Positions 1-5,525 of a DNA stretch of 7,663 bases are shown piece by piece. The stretch is from Gammaproteobacteria bacterium (GTDB lineage Bacteria > Pseudomonadota > Gammaproteobacteria > Steroidobacterales > Steroidobacteraceae), in NCBI GenBank assembly GCA_020846815.1, contig JADLDF010000548.1, positions 1 through 7,663 on the forward strand, read 5' to 3'. Within the stretch, counting starts at the first letter, position 1. Every line of letters starts with the position of its first letter. A program made the position numbers and the translations under genes. Under the pieces are notes generated by a model that saw only the letters and a list, made by a program, of their open reading frames with translations, was not told the DNA's origin and ran no database searches.

Positions 1-512
1 CATTCGGGAAACCACTGGTCCCAGCAGATGCCGACGCCGATGCGCGCGTGGCGCGTGTCCCAGACGCGGAAGCCCGTATCGCCCGGGCTGAAATAGGTCT
101 TCTCCTGGTAGCCCGGCCCGTTCGGGATGTGCGCCTTGCGGTACGTGCCGAGCACGGCGCCATCGGCGTCGATGATCGCGATGCTGTTGAAATAGGCATT
201 GTTGGCCTTCTCGAAAAAGCTGATCGGCAGCACCACGCCGAGCTCGCGCGCGATCGGGCAGAAGCGGCGCACGGCGAGGTTGCCATCGAGCGGCGTGGCG
301 AGGCGCAGATGGCGCACGTCCTGCTCGATGCAGAAATACGGCGTCTCGAACAGCTCCTGCAGCAGGATGATCTGCGCACCGCGACCGGCCGCCTCACGCA
401 CCAGCGACTCGGCGCGCGCCAGATTGGCCTCGACGTCCCAGCCGCAGGAGAACTGCGTCGCGGCGACGGTCACGGGCCGCGGGCGCGGCTGCAGATGCGC
501 GGGCAGGCTCAC
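1..512 (-). CDS. aguB: N-carbamoylputrescine amidase, N-terminal part (cut by window edge)
   Basis: Carbon-nitrogen hydrolase (nitrilase superfamily) that would convert N-carbamoylputrescine to putrescine, CO2 and ammonia, the last step of the agmatine route of polyamine synthesis in the cytoplasm. The visible 170 residues hold all three catalytic motifs in order: Glu53 in QELFETPYF, Lys126 in TYRKAHIPNGPGYQEK and Cys163 in GICWDQWFPE. The YRKAHIPNGPGYQEKTYFSPGDTGF-type stretch is characteristic of the AguB branch rather than of general nitrilases. About 120 C-terminal residues should lie beyond base 1, since the family is usually near 290 residues. The GTG start at 512-510 is chosen because GGAG lies six bases upstream and the conserved ATQFSCGWD segment begins at about residue 18. 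The partner gene aguA (agmatine deiminase) is not in the window. A related C-N hydrolase is the only real alternative. Confidence 0.92.
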   Translation of the reverse strand, partial: MSLPAHLQPRPRPVTVAATQFSCGWDVEANLARAESLVREAAGRGAQIILLQELFETPYFCIEQDVRHLRLATPLDGNLAVRRFCPIARELGVVLPISFFEKANNAYFNSIAIIDADGAVLGTYRKAHIPNGPGYQEKTYFSPGDTGFRVWDTRHARIGVGICWDQWFPE

Positions 513-522
513 GGCGATCTCC
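510..522 (-). promoter_or_regulatory. Ribosome binding site fixing the GTG start of aguB
   Basis: On the minus strand GGAG (522-519) is followed by six bases, ATCGCC, and then GTG. The reading frame stays open further upstream, so this site is what selects the start. A second in-frame GTG lies 13 codons inside, without a comparable site. Confidence 0.6.
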
Positions 523-548
523 GGCAGGGGCGAAGGTCTAGGATCGCA

Positions 549-576
549 CGCACCGGGTGCGGATGCACCCGGTGCG
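549..576. repeat. Perfect 12-bp inverted repeat with 4-base loop upstream of aguB
   Basis: CGCACCGGGTGC (549-560), loop GGAT (561-564) and GCACCCGGTGCG (565-576) form a perfect dyad 37-64 bases upstream of the aguB start, in the 171-bp gap after the DsbA-family gene. It could fold as a very stable RNA hairpin, as a terminator for the upstream gene, but no T-run follows on either strand. A perfect dyad at this distance could equally be an operator for a dimeric repressor. The sequence shows the structure only; the role is open. Confidence 0.6.
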
Positions 577-577
577 C

Positions 578-607
578 GTCACGTCACCGTACATCACCCT
601 GCGTCAC
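578..607. repeat. Helically phased TCAC direct repeats upstream of aguB
   Basis: The pentamer GTCAC occurs at 578, 583 and 603, and ATCAC at 593. The copies at 583, 593 and 603 are exactly 10 bases apart, so they would face the same side of the helix. They lie just promoter-distal to the 12-bp inverted repeat for a minus-strand aguB promoter. They may be regulator half-sites or chance in a short region. Confidence 0.35.
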
Positions 608-628
608 TCGTACGGCGGGCAGGAGGTC

Positions 629-661
629 CGTCGCTCCGCACCGCTTGGGCGCGGAGCGACG
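629..661 (-). terminator. Possible terminator hairpin after the DsbA-family gene
   Basis: CGTCGCTCCGC (629-639) pairs perfectly with GCGGAGCGACG (651-661) around an 11-base loop. On the minus strand it begins 22 bases after the stop codon of the DsbA-family gene (684-686). No T-run follows, which weakens the intrinsic terminator call, although such hairpins are common 3' ends in very GC-rich genomes. Confidence 0.4.
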
Positions 662-683
662 CGGGTCGGCGGCTCGGGCCAGC

Positions 684-1400
684 TCAGTTCAGCAACCGCG
701 GATTCGCCGCGGCGGGCGGCGTGCCCGGGAACATCGCCTGGTCGAGCGCCTGGACGTAGGTGTCGACGTCCGCCGGCCCCGGCACCAGCACCCGCCCGTT
801 CAGCAGGAGGTTCGGCACGTTCTCGACGCCGAGCGCCCGCAGGCGCTGCTCCTCGGCCGCCACGGCTTCGCCTTCCTGCGCGGCATCCCCGAAGGCCTCG
901 AGGGCCGCCGCCGACAGCCCGGCCTCGCGCCCGAGGCGCAGCAGTTCGTCGCGATCGCCGATGTTGCGCCCGTCCTCGAAGTAGGCGCTGAAGATCGCAT
1001 CGGCGAGCGTCGCCTGCCGGCCTTCGCGGGCCGCCAGCACCATGAGCCGGTGGGACTCGCCGGTATCGGGCACGCCGGCGATGCGCGTGAAATCGAAGCG
1101 GATGCCGAGCTCGCGACCCGCCTCCTCGAGGCTCTGCTCGGCGAACTGCGGCGTCATGCCCGGCGGCAGCCGCATCGCGAGGTGGGCACGCCAGGCAGCG
1201 CGCGCCTCGCTGGCACCCTCGCGCGGCAGCCGGAAACCGTGCCAGCGCATCAGCGGCGGCAGTGCGAGGCCCTGGACGTTGCCGAGCGCACGCACGATGC
1301 GCCGCAGGCCGAGGAACGACCAGGGACAGGTGAAATCCGCGACCACGTCGAGCGTCAGCCGCGGGGCATACGGGACGAGAGGTTGCAGCGATGCGTTCAT
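684..1400 (-). CDS. DsbA-family oxidoreductase (FrnE / 2-hydroxychromene-2-carboxylate isomerase type) with CPWS site
   Basis: A 238-residue thioredoxin-fold protein of the DsbA family, subgroup of FrnE and HCCA isomerases. The first strand ends in VVADFTCPWSFLG with the active-site position C25-P-W-S28. A helical insertion follows (about 60-150), containing GIRFDF and PDTGESHRLM, and then the C-terminal half with VENVPNLLLNGR holding the likely cis-proline, Pro196. There is no signal peptide, so it should be cytoplasmic. Dithiol FrnE proteins carry CPWC; the serine at the fourth position leaves one thiol, which suggests glutathione-linked isomerase or transferase chemistry rather than disulfide formation. 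The frame is open upstream to an ATG at 1466, but the ATG at 1400 has GGAGG just before it and gives the expected family N-terminus. The substrate is unknown. The gene lies 171 bp downstream of the Gfo/Idh gene, too far to assume an operon. Confidence 0.85.
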   Translation of the reverse strand: MNASLQPLVPYAPRLTLDVVADFTCPWSFLGLRRIVRALGNVQGLALPPLMRWHGFRLPREGASEARAAWRAHLAMRLPPGMTPQFAEQSLEEAGRELGIRFDFTRIAGVPDTGESHRLMVLAAREGRQATLADAIFSAYFEDGRNIGDRDELLRLGREAGLSAAALEAFGDAAQEGEAVAAEEQRLRALGVENVPNLLLNGRVLVPGPADVDTYVQALDQAMFPGTPPAAANPRLLN

Positions 1401-1409
1401 GAACCCTCC
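1398..1409 (-). promoter_or_regulatory. Ribosome binding site fixing the start of the DsbA-family gene
   Basis: On the minus strand GGAGG (1409-1405) precedes ATG (1400-1398) with a four-base spacer, GTTC. This favours the third in-frame ATG over those at 1412 and 1466, neither of which gives a conserved extension. Confidence 0.55.
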
Positions 1410-1571
1410 CATGGAGGCGGACCTGGCCCATTTCAACCCCGACGGGCCCTCTACGGCACGCTCCACCGACTGCGCAGCGGGCGCCAGCTCACACAGCAGG
1501 CCATCGGACCGTCTGCGCCGCGGCCGGCCGAAAGTGCCCGCCGCCGCGCCGCAGTGGCAAAGCCGCGCCGC
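1401..1571. other. Intergenic gap between the Gfo/Idh and DsbA-family genes
   Basis: This 171-bp stretch holds no supported gene. It includes a 10-bp direct repeat, GCCGCGCCGC, at 1543-1552 and 1562-1571, the second copy directly abutting the Gfo/Idh stop codon. I see no clear terminator or promoter; transcription of the DsbA-family gene must either read through or start here. Confidence 0.4.
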
Positions 1572-2528
1572 TCAGGCGGCCGGCACGGCCGCCGCGCTGA
1601 GCTGCGCCGTGATGCGGATCGCCGTCTCGAGCGCGCGCAAGCCGTCCTCGCCGTCGACGACCGGACGCTGCCCGCTGCGGATGCAGTCGAGGAACGAGGC
1701 GATCTCCGCCCGCAGCGCATCACCCTGCTCGAAGCTCTGTTCCTCGATGGTCACCGGCAGCTCGCCGGCGCCGGGCGGCGTCGCACGCTTGCGGATCATC
1801 GTCAGGATCTTCTGCTGCAGGTCGATCGAGACGTAGGCATCGTCGCGGAACACGCGCAGTTTGCGCTCGGTCTTGAGGCTGACGCGGCTCGCCGTGACGT
1901 TGGCCACGCAGCCGTTGGCGAAACGCAGCCGCGCGTTGGCGATGTCGACGGCGCCCGAGAACACCGGCGTGCCGACGGCATCGATGGTCTCGAGCGGCGC
2001 GCCGACGATGCTCTGCACGATGTCGATGTCGTGGATCATGAGGTCGAGCACGACGTTGACGTCGGTGCCGCGCTCCTTGAACGGCGCGAGCCGCTGGCAC
2101 TCGATGAAGCGCGGCTGGCTGAGATGCGCCTCCGCCGCGAGCACCGCAGCATTGAAGCGCTCGAGATGGCCGACCTGCAGCAGCCGCCCGCGGCGCTGCG
2201 CGACCTCGATCAGCTCCCGCGCTTGCGCCACGGTCTCGGTGACCGGCTTCTCGACCAGCACGTGTGCGCCGGCCTCGAGGAATTCGCGCGCGATCGGGAA
2301 ATGCGCCGGCGTGGGCGTGACGATGCTGACCGCGTCCACCTGACCGAGCAGCTCGCGGTGGTCGGCGAGCGCGCGCGTGCCGAGCTCGGCGGCCACGGCC
2401 TGGCGGATGGGTTCGCGGCTGTCGACCACGGCCACCAGCCGGGAGCCCGGCAGCTGGGCATATTTCTGGGCATGGAACCGGCCGAGATAGCCGACGCCGA
2501 TCACGGCCGTCCGGATGTCTGCGCTCAT
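1572..2528 (-). CDS. Gfo/Idh/MocA family NAD(P)-dependent oxidoreductase, possibly UDP-sugar 3-dehydrogenase (GnnA-like)
   Basis: A 318-residue cytoplasmic dehydrogenase, full length for the family. The N-terminal Rossmann fold shows AVIGVGYLGRFHAQ (G11-x-G13-x-x-G16) and an acidic Asp36 at the end of the second strand (VAVVDSR), favouring NAD. The EKP motif is at 93-95 (VEKPVTE), followed by GHLERFN (120-126) and the catalytic-type DLMIHDIDI with Asp162, His166 and Asp169. The GHLERFN, RLAPFKERGTDVNVVLDLMIHDIDI pattern resembles proteobacterial members annotated as UDP-N-acetylglucosamine 3-dehydrogenase GnnA, which feeds amide-linked lipid A synthesis. That role is inference: no gnnB aminotransferase or lpx gene is in view, and other sugar or inositol substrates remain possible. 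The ATG at 2528 gives the standard short lead-in to the Rossmann motif. It has no Shine-Dalgarno sequence, and a -10-like CATAAT lies five bases upstream. Confidence 0.9.
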   Translation of the reverse strand: MSADIRTAVIGVGYLGRFHAQKYAQLPGSRLVAVVDSREPIRQAVAAELGTRALADHRELLGQVDAVSIVTPTPAHFPIAREFLEAGAHVLVEKPVTETVAQARELIEVAQRRGRLLQVGHLERFNAAVLAAEAHLSQPRFIECQRLAPFKERGTDVNVVLDLMIHDIDIVQSIVGAPLETIDAVGTPVFSGAVDIANARLRFANGCVANVTASRVSLKTERKLRVFRDDAYVSIDLQQKILTMIRKRATPPGAGELPVTIEEQSFEQGDALRAEIASFLDCIRSGQRPVVDGEDGLRALETAIRITAQLSAAAVPAA

Positions 2529-2547
2529 GGCTTATTATGCCGCCATG
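2526..2547. promoter_or_regulatory. Putative shared divergent -10 element with leaderless starts on both sides
   Basis: The start codons of the Gfo/Idh gene (minus, 2528-2526) and the small membrane protein gene (plus, 2545-2547) are 16 bases apart. Between them is the AT patch CTTATTATG. On the plus strand TATTAT (2533-2538) sits six bases before ATG; on the minus strand CATAAT (2539-2534) sits five bases before ATG. Each matches the -10 consensus TATAAT at five of six positions, and at these spacings transcripts would begin at or next to the start codons. Neither gene has a Shine-Dalgarno sequence. No good -35 hexamer is visible on either side, so the promoter call rests on the -10 matches and the spacing. 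Confidence 0.45.
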
Positions 2548-2907
2548 GCCGTCGTTCCCGAAAAATGGCTCGCCGCCGCCCGCGGCCTGGACCGTCCGCG
2601 GCGCGAGCTCGCGATCGCACTCGCCGGGCTGCTGCTCGGCGCCCTGCTGATGCCGCTGCTCGTCTGGGTGGCCGGTACCGTGACGCTCGGTGCCTATGCC
2701 AATGGCGGCCTCTGGGCCCTGTTCACCGATTTCTTCCGTGGTCTGGCCGAAGGCTCGCTCGCGGCCTGGATCGTGCTCGCCTGCCCCTATGCCCTGATCT
2801 CGCTTGTGCGGCTGCTGCGCCGGGTGCTCGCGGGCCTCGCGGCGCGCCTGACGCCGCACACGACCGGCGCCGCGCGCCAGGCGCAGGGGAACCGATACCG
2901 CGCCTAG
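2545..2907 (+). CDS. Small two-helix inner-membrane protein of unknown function
   Basis: A 120-residue protein I do not recognise. It has an amphipathic, basic N-terminus (WLAAARGLDRPRREL), a first membrane segment at about 22-46 (LAIALAGLLLGALLMPLLVW), a loop with AYANGGLWALFTDFFRG, and a second membrane segment at about 71-91 (AAWIVLACPYALISLVRLL) followed by an arginine-rich, weakly ordered tail. The positive charges flanking both helices on the N- and C-terminal sides suggest both termini face the cytoplasm. The ATG at 2545 is preferred over in-frame ATGs at 2515 and 2527, which would overlap the divergent gene; TATTAT six bases upstream of it hints at a leaderless message. It converges on the next membrane protein gene with a 34-bp gap. 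Confidence 0.7.
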   Translation: MAVVPEKWLAAARGLDRPRRELAIALAGLLLGALLMPLLVWVAGTVTLGAYANGGLWALFTDFFRGLAEGSLAAWIVLACPYALISLVRLLRRVLAGLAARLTPHTTGAARQAQGNRYRA

Positions 2908-2941
2908 ACGCTCCAAGTGGTTCATCGCGGCTCCGGCGGCG

Positions 2942-3232
2942 TCATTCGCGCGGCAGGGCCGCCAGCGCGACCAGGACCAGCAGCACCACGAGTGCGGCCT
3001 GTGCCGGGCGGCGCCATCGCAGGCTGCGCAGCTCGCCGTAGAAGCTCGCAGCCGCTGTAGTGGCCAGCACCAGGGTGACGCCGAGCGAGCGCAGCAGGGG
3101 CGAGAATTCCGCACCGACGCGCTCCGAGTATTCGGGCAGGAACAGGAAGACGACCAGCGTCATAGCGAGACCAATGGCCACCGAAACCGTCGATCCCATC
3201 ACGATTCCCAGCAGTACGGCGAGCGGACGCAT
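2942..3232 (-). CDS. Small three-helix membrane protein of unknown function
   Basis: A 96-residue hydrophobic protein with three predicted membrane segments: about 4-32 (VLLGIVMGSTVSVAIGL...), 46-65 (LLRSLGVTLVLATTAAASFY) and 77-93 (AQAALVVLLVLVALAAL). The short linkers contain PEYSERVG and the basic GELRSLRWRR, which should be cytoplasmic. The start is well supported: AGGA (3242-3239) lies six bases before ATG (3232-3230). I recall similar conserved hypothetical membrane proteins in GC-rich gammaproteobacteria but no known function. It is divergent from the prc gene and convergent with the two-helix membrane protein gene, so it is probably transcribed alone. Confidence 0.75.
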   Translation of the reverse strand: MRPLAVLLGIVMGSTVSVAIGLAMTLVVFLFLPEYSERVGAEFSPLLRSLGVTLVLATTAAASFYGELRSLRWRRPAQAALVVLLVLVALAALPRE

Positions 3233-3261
3233 ATTCTTTCCTGGACGGTGGGGCAGCGGGC

Positions 3262-3290
3262 TTGAAGGGCCGCCGCCCGCGAACTAGCCT
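3262..3290 (+). promoter_or_regulatory. Weak candidate promoter for prc
   Basis: TTGAAG (3262-3267) and TAGCCT (3285-3290) are separated by 17 bases in the 111-bp gap between the divergent small membrane gene and prc. They match the consensus hexamers at four and three of six positions. This is the best plus-strand pair I see in the gap but is not strong. Confidence 0.25.
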
Positions 3291-3343
3291 TGGATCGACA
3301 GTCTACTGGAAGCCCCGTCCGACCAGAGGTCGCCGCGCCCCCG

Positions 3344-5470
3344 ATGCACAAAGCTCCCCGTCCCTCCTCCGTCTGGCTGGCCGTCTCGGCGCTGTCCGTC
3401 GCGCTGCTGGCGCTGGGCACCTCCTCCAGTGCGACCTCGGGCACGACCGCCCTGCCCCCCGGTGCGCTGGCCCCGACCGATCGCCAGCGGATGATCGCCC
3501 GGCAGGTCGGCTCGATCCTCGAAGAGGCGCACTTCCGTCGCGCCAGCATCGACGACCGCCTCTCGGCCGAGGTATTCGACAAATTCCTCGATTTCATGGA
3601 CGGCCAGCGCAGCTACTTCCTCGCCTCGGACATCGCCGAGTTCGAATCGCTGCGGCTGCGCTTCGACGACATGATCCGCAGCGGCGACGTCGACCCCGCC
3701 TACGGCATCTTCGCGCGCTTCCAGCAGCGCAACCGCGAGCGCATCCGCCACGCCCTGGCGCAGCTCGAGAAGGAGCCGGACTGGACCGTCGACGAGAGCT
3801 TCGAATTCGACCGCGCGAAGGCACCGTGGCCGAAGAGCACGGCCGAGCTGGACGAGCTGTGGCGCAAGCGGGTCAAGAACGACGCGCTGTCGCTGCTGCT
3901 GACCGGCAAGGAATGGGCGGACGCGGCCGACGTGCTGCGCAAGCGCTACGAGCGTGTGCTCAAGCGCGTCGACCAGGTGAGCCCGGACGACGTGTTCGAG
4001 AATCTCATGAACGCCTATGCGCGCACCTTCGATCCGCACTCGAGCTACTTCTCGCCGCGCAGCTCCGAGGAGTACCGCATCCAGATGAGCCTGAACTACG
4101 AGGGCATCGGCGCCTCGCTGCAGCTCGTCGACGACTATGTCACGGTCATGAACGTGATCGAGGGCGGCCCCGCCGCCGCGGCCGGCACGCTCAACGTCAA
4201 GGATCGCATCACCGCGGTCGGCCAAGGCAAGGAAGGCCCGCTGACCGATGTGATCGGCTGGCGCATCGACGACGTCGTGCAGCTGATCCGCGGCAAGGGT
4301 GGCACCGCCGTACGCCTGCAGGTGCTGCCCGCGGGCGCCGCTCCCGGCACGTCCGAGAAGATCCTCGACTACGTGCGCGGCAAGGTCACGCTCGAGGCGC
4401 AGGCCGCGCGCAAGGAGGTCCGCACGATCCGGCGCGGCGAGCAGGAGCTCAAGGTCGGCGTCATCAACGTTCCGGGTTTCTATTCCGACTACGAGGCGCA
4501 GCGCGCCGGCAACGCCGACTACCGCAGCACGACCCGCGACGTGCGCCGCCTCATCGAGGAGCTGCGCAAGGACGGCGTCGACGGCCTGGTGCTCGACCTG
4601 CGCGGCAACGGCGGCGGCTTCCTGCCCGAGGCGCAGTCGTTGACCGGCCTGTTCATCGATCGCGGTCCCGTCGTGCAGGTGAAGTTCTCGACCGGCGAGA
4701 AGGAAGTGCTCGACGACCCGGACGCCGGCCTCGCCTATGCCGGCCCGCTGGCGGTGCTGGTCGACCGCTTCAGCGCCAGTGCGTCGGAGATCTTCGCCGG
4801 CGCGATCCAGGACTACCGGCGCGGCGTGGTGCTGGGCCAGCGCACCTTCGGCAAGGGCACGGTGCAGAACCTCGTGCCGCTGTCGCGCTACACCTCGCGT
4901 CCCGTCAACGGCCAGCTCACCGTGACCATCGGCAAGTTCTATCGCGTCACCGGCGAGAGCACACAGCACCGCGGCGTCGAGCCCGACGTCGTCCTCGCCT
5001 CGCCGATCAGTCTCGAGGAAGTCGGCGAGAGCGCGCTCGACGACGCGCTGCCCTGGGACCGCATCGCCGGCGTGCCGTTCCGCGCCGACGATTCGAGCGC
5101 ACCCGACTCGATCGCCGCGCTCGCGCTCGGGGAAAGCAACCGCGCGCTGAAGGATCCCAACTACCGCTGGCTGGTCTCCGACATCGCCGCCATCGAGTCG
5201 ATGCGCCAGCAGAAGAACGTGTCGCTGAACCTGCAGGCGCGCCGCGAGGAACGCACCCGCCTCGAGGCGCAGCGGCTGGAGCGCGAGAACGCCCGCCGCC
5301 TGTCGCAGCAGCAGACGCCACTGAAGTCGGTCGAGGAGATCGATGCCGCCGAGACGCCGGACGTGGTGCTCGATCAGGCCGCCGAGGTCATGGCCGACAT
5401 GGTGCTCGGCGTCGGCCCGGGCGGCCGCGACAGCCCCACGATCCGCGCCGGCTCGCCGCGCGGCAAGTGA
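3344..5470 (+). CDS. prc: Carboxyl-terminal processing (tail-specific) protease Prc/Tsp
   Basis: A 708-residue periplasmic serine protease of peptidase family S41 that trims or degrades proteins from nonpolar C-termini; in E. coli it processes FtsI and, with NlpI, turns over the peptidoglycan hydrolase MepS. Visible in order are a signal peptide (VWLAVSALSVALLALG at about 9-24, no lipobox), the helical N-terminal Prc domain (including FLDFMDGQRSYFLASD), a PDZ domain beginning near YEGIGASLQLVDDYVTV, the S41 core with GLVLDLRGNGGGFLPEA, and a charged C-terminal domain. The catalytic set is intact: Ser479 in FSASASEIF, Asp490 in IQDY and Lys504 in TFGKGTVQ, with the same 11- and 25-residue spacings as E. 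coli Ser430, Asp441 and Lys455. The ATG at 3344 is chosen because it puts the signal peptide at the N-terminus; the frame is open to a TTG at 3290. No good Shine-Dalgarno sequence is seen (AGAGG is 14 bases away). Confidence 0.95.
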   Translation: MHKAPRPSSVWLAVSALSVALLALGTSSSATSGTTALPPGALAPTDRQRMIARQVGSILEEAHFRRASIDDRLSAEVFDKFLDFMDGQRSYFLASDIAEFESLRLRFDDMIRSGDVDPAYGIFARFQQRNRERIRHALAQLEKEPDWTVDESFEFDRAKAPWPKSTAELDELWRKRVKNDALSLLLTGKEWADAADVLRKRYERVLKRVDQVSPDDVFENLMNAYARTFDPHSSYFSPRSSEEYRIQMSLNYEGIGASLQLVDDYVTVMNVIEGGPAAAAGTLNVKDRITAVGQGKEGPLTDVIGWRIDDVVQLIRGKGGTAVRLQVLPAGAAPGTSEKILDYVRGKVTLEAQAARKEVRTIRRGEQELKVGVINVPGFYSDYEAQRAGNADYRSTTRDVRRLIEELRKDGVDGLVLDLRGNGGGFLPEAQSLTGLFIDRGPVVQVKFSTGEKEVLDDPDAGLAYAGPLAVLVDRFSASASEIFAGAIQDYRRGVVLGQRTFGKGTVQNLVPLSRYTSRPVNGQLTVTIGKFYRVTGESTQHRGVEPDVVLASPISLEEVGESALDDALPWDRIAGVPFRADDSSAPDSIAALALGESNRALKDPNYRWLVSDIAAIESMRQQKNVSLNLQARREERTRLEAQRLERENARRLSQQQTPLKSVEEIDAAETPDVVLDQAAEVMADMVLGVGPGGRDSPTIRAGSPRGK

Positions 5471-5499
5471 GGCGCCGCCCGCCCGTCGCGAGCGGCGCC
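5471..5499. terminator. Hairpin between convergent prc and coiled-coil gene, possible bidirectional terminator
   Basis: GGCGCCGC (5471-5478) pairs perfectly with GCGGCGCC (5492-5499) around a 13-base loop. It begins at the base right after the prc stop codon and sits in the 55-bp gap before the stop of the convergent minus-strand gene. There is no T-run on either side, so termination is inferred from position and symmetry. Confidence 0.4.
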
Positions 5500-5525
5500 A
5501 CGATGCGCGGGCGCGCGACCGTGGC

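Noticed and set aside
1401..1466. N-terminal extension of the DsbA-family protein from an upstream ATG
   Set aside because: The extra residues do not look like a signal peptide or a conserved segment, and the ATG at 1400 has a GGAGG site directly upstream.
1543..1571. 10-bp direct repeat GCCGCGCCGC as an attachment site or mobile element trace
   Set aside because: Low-complexity GC repeat of a kind expected by chance here; no integrase, tRNA or inverted ends nearby.
48..3041. A 997-codon plus-strand open frame across the whole left block
   Set aside because: It runs antisense to three well-recognised genes (aguB, the DsbA-family gene and the Gfo/Idh gene). Its product is an Arg/Ala/Gly/His-rich low-complexity sequence typical of shadow frames in GC-rich DNA, with no domain.
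3290..3343. TTG start of prc 18 codons upstream
   Set aside because: It would bury the signal peptide behind a polar leader, and it has no ribosome binding site. The ATG at 3344 gives a normal export signal.
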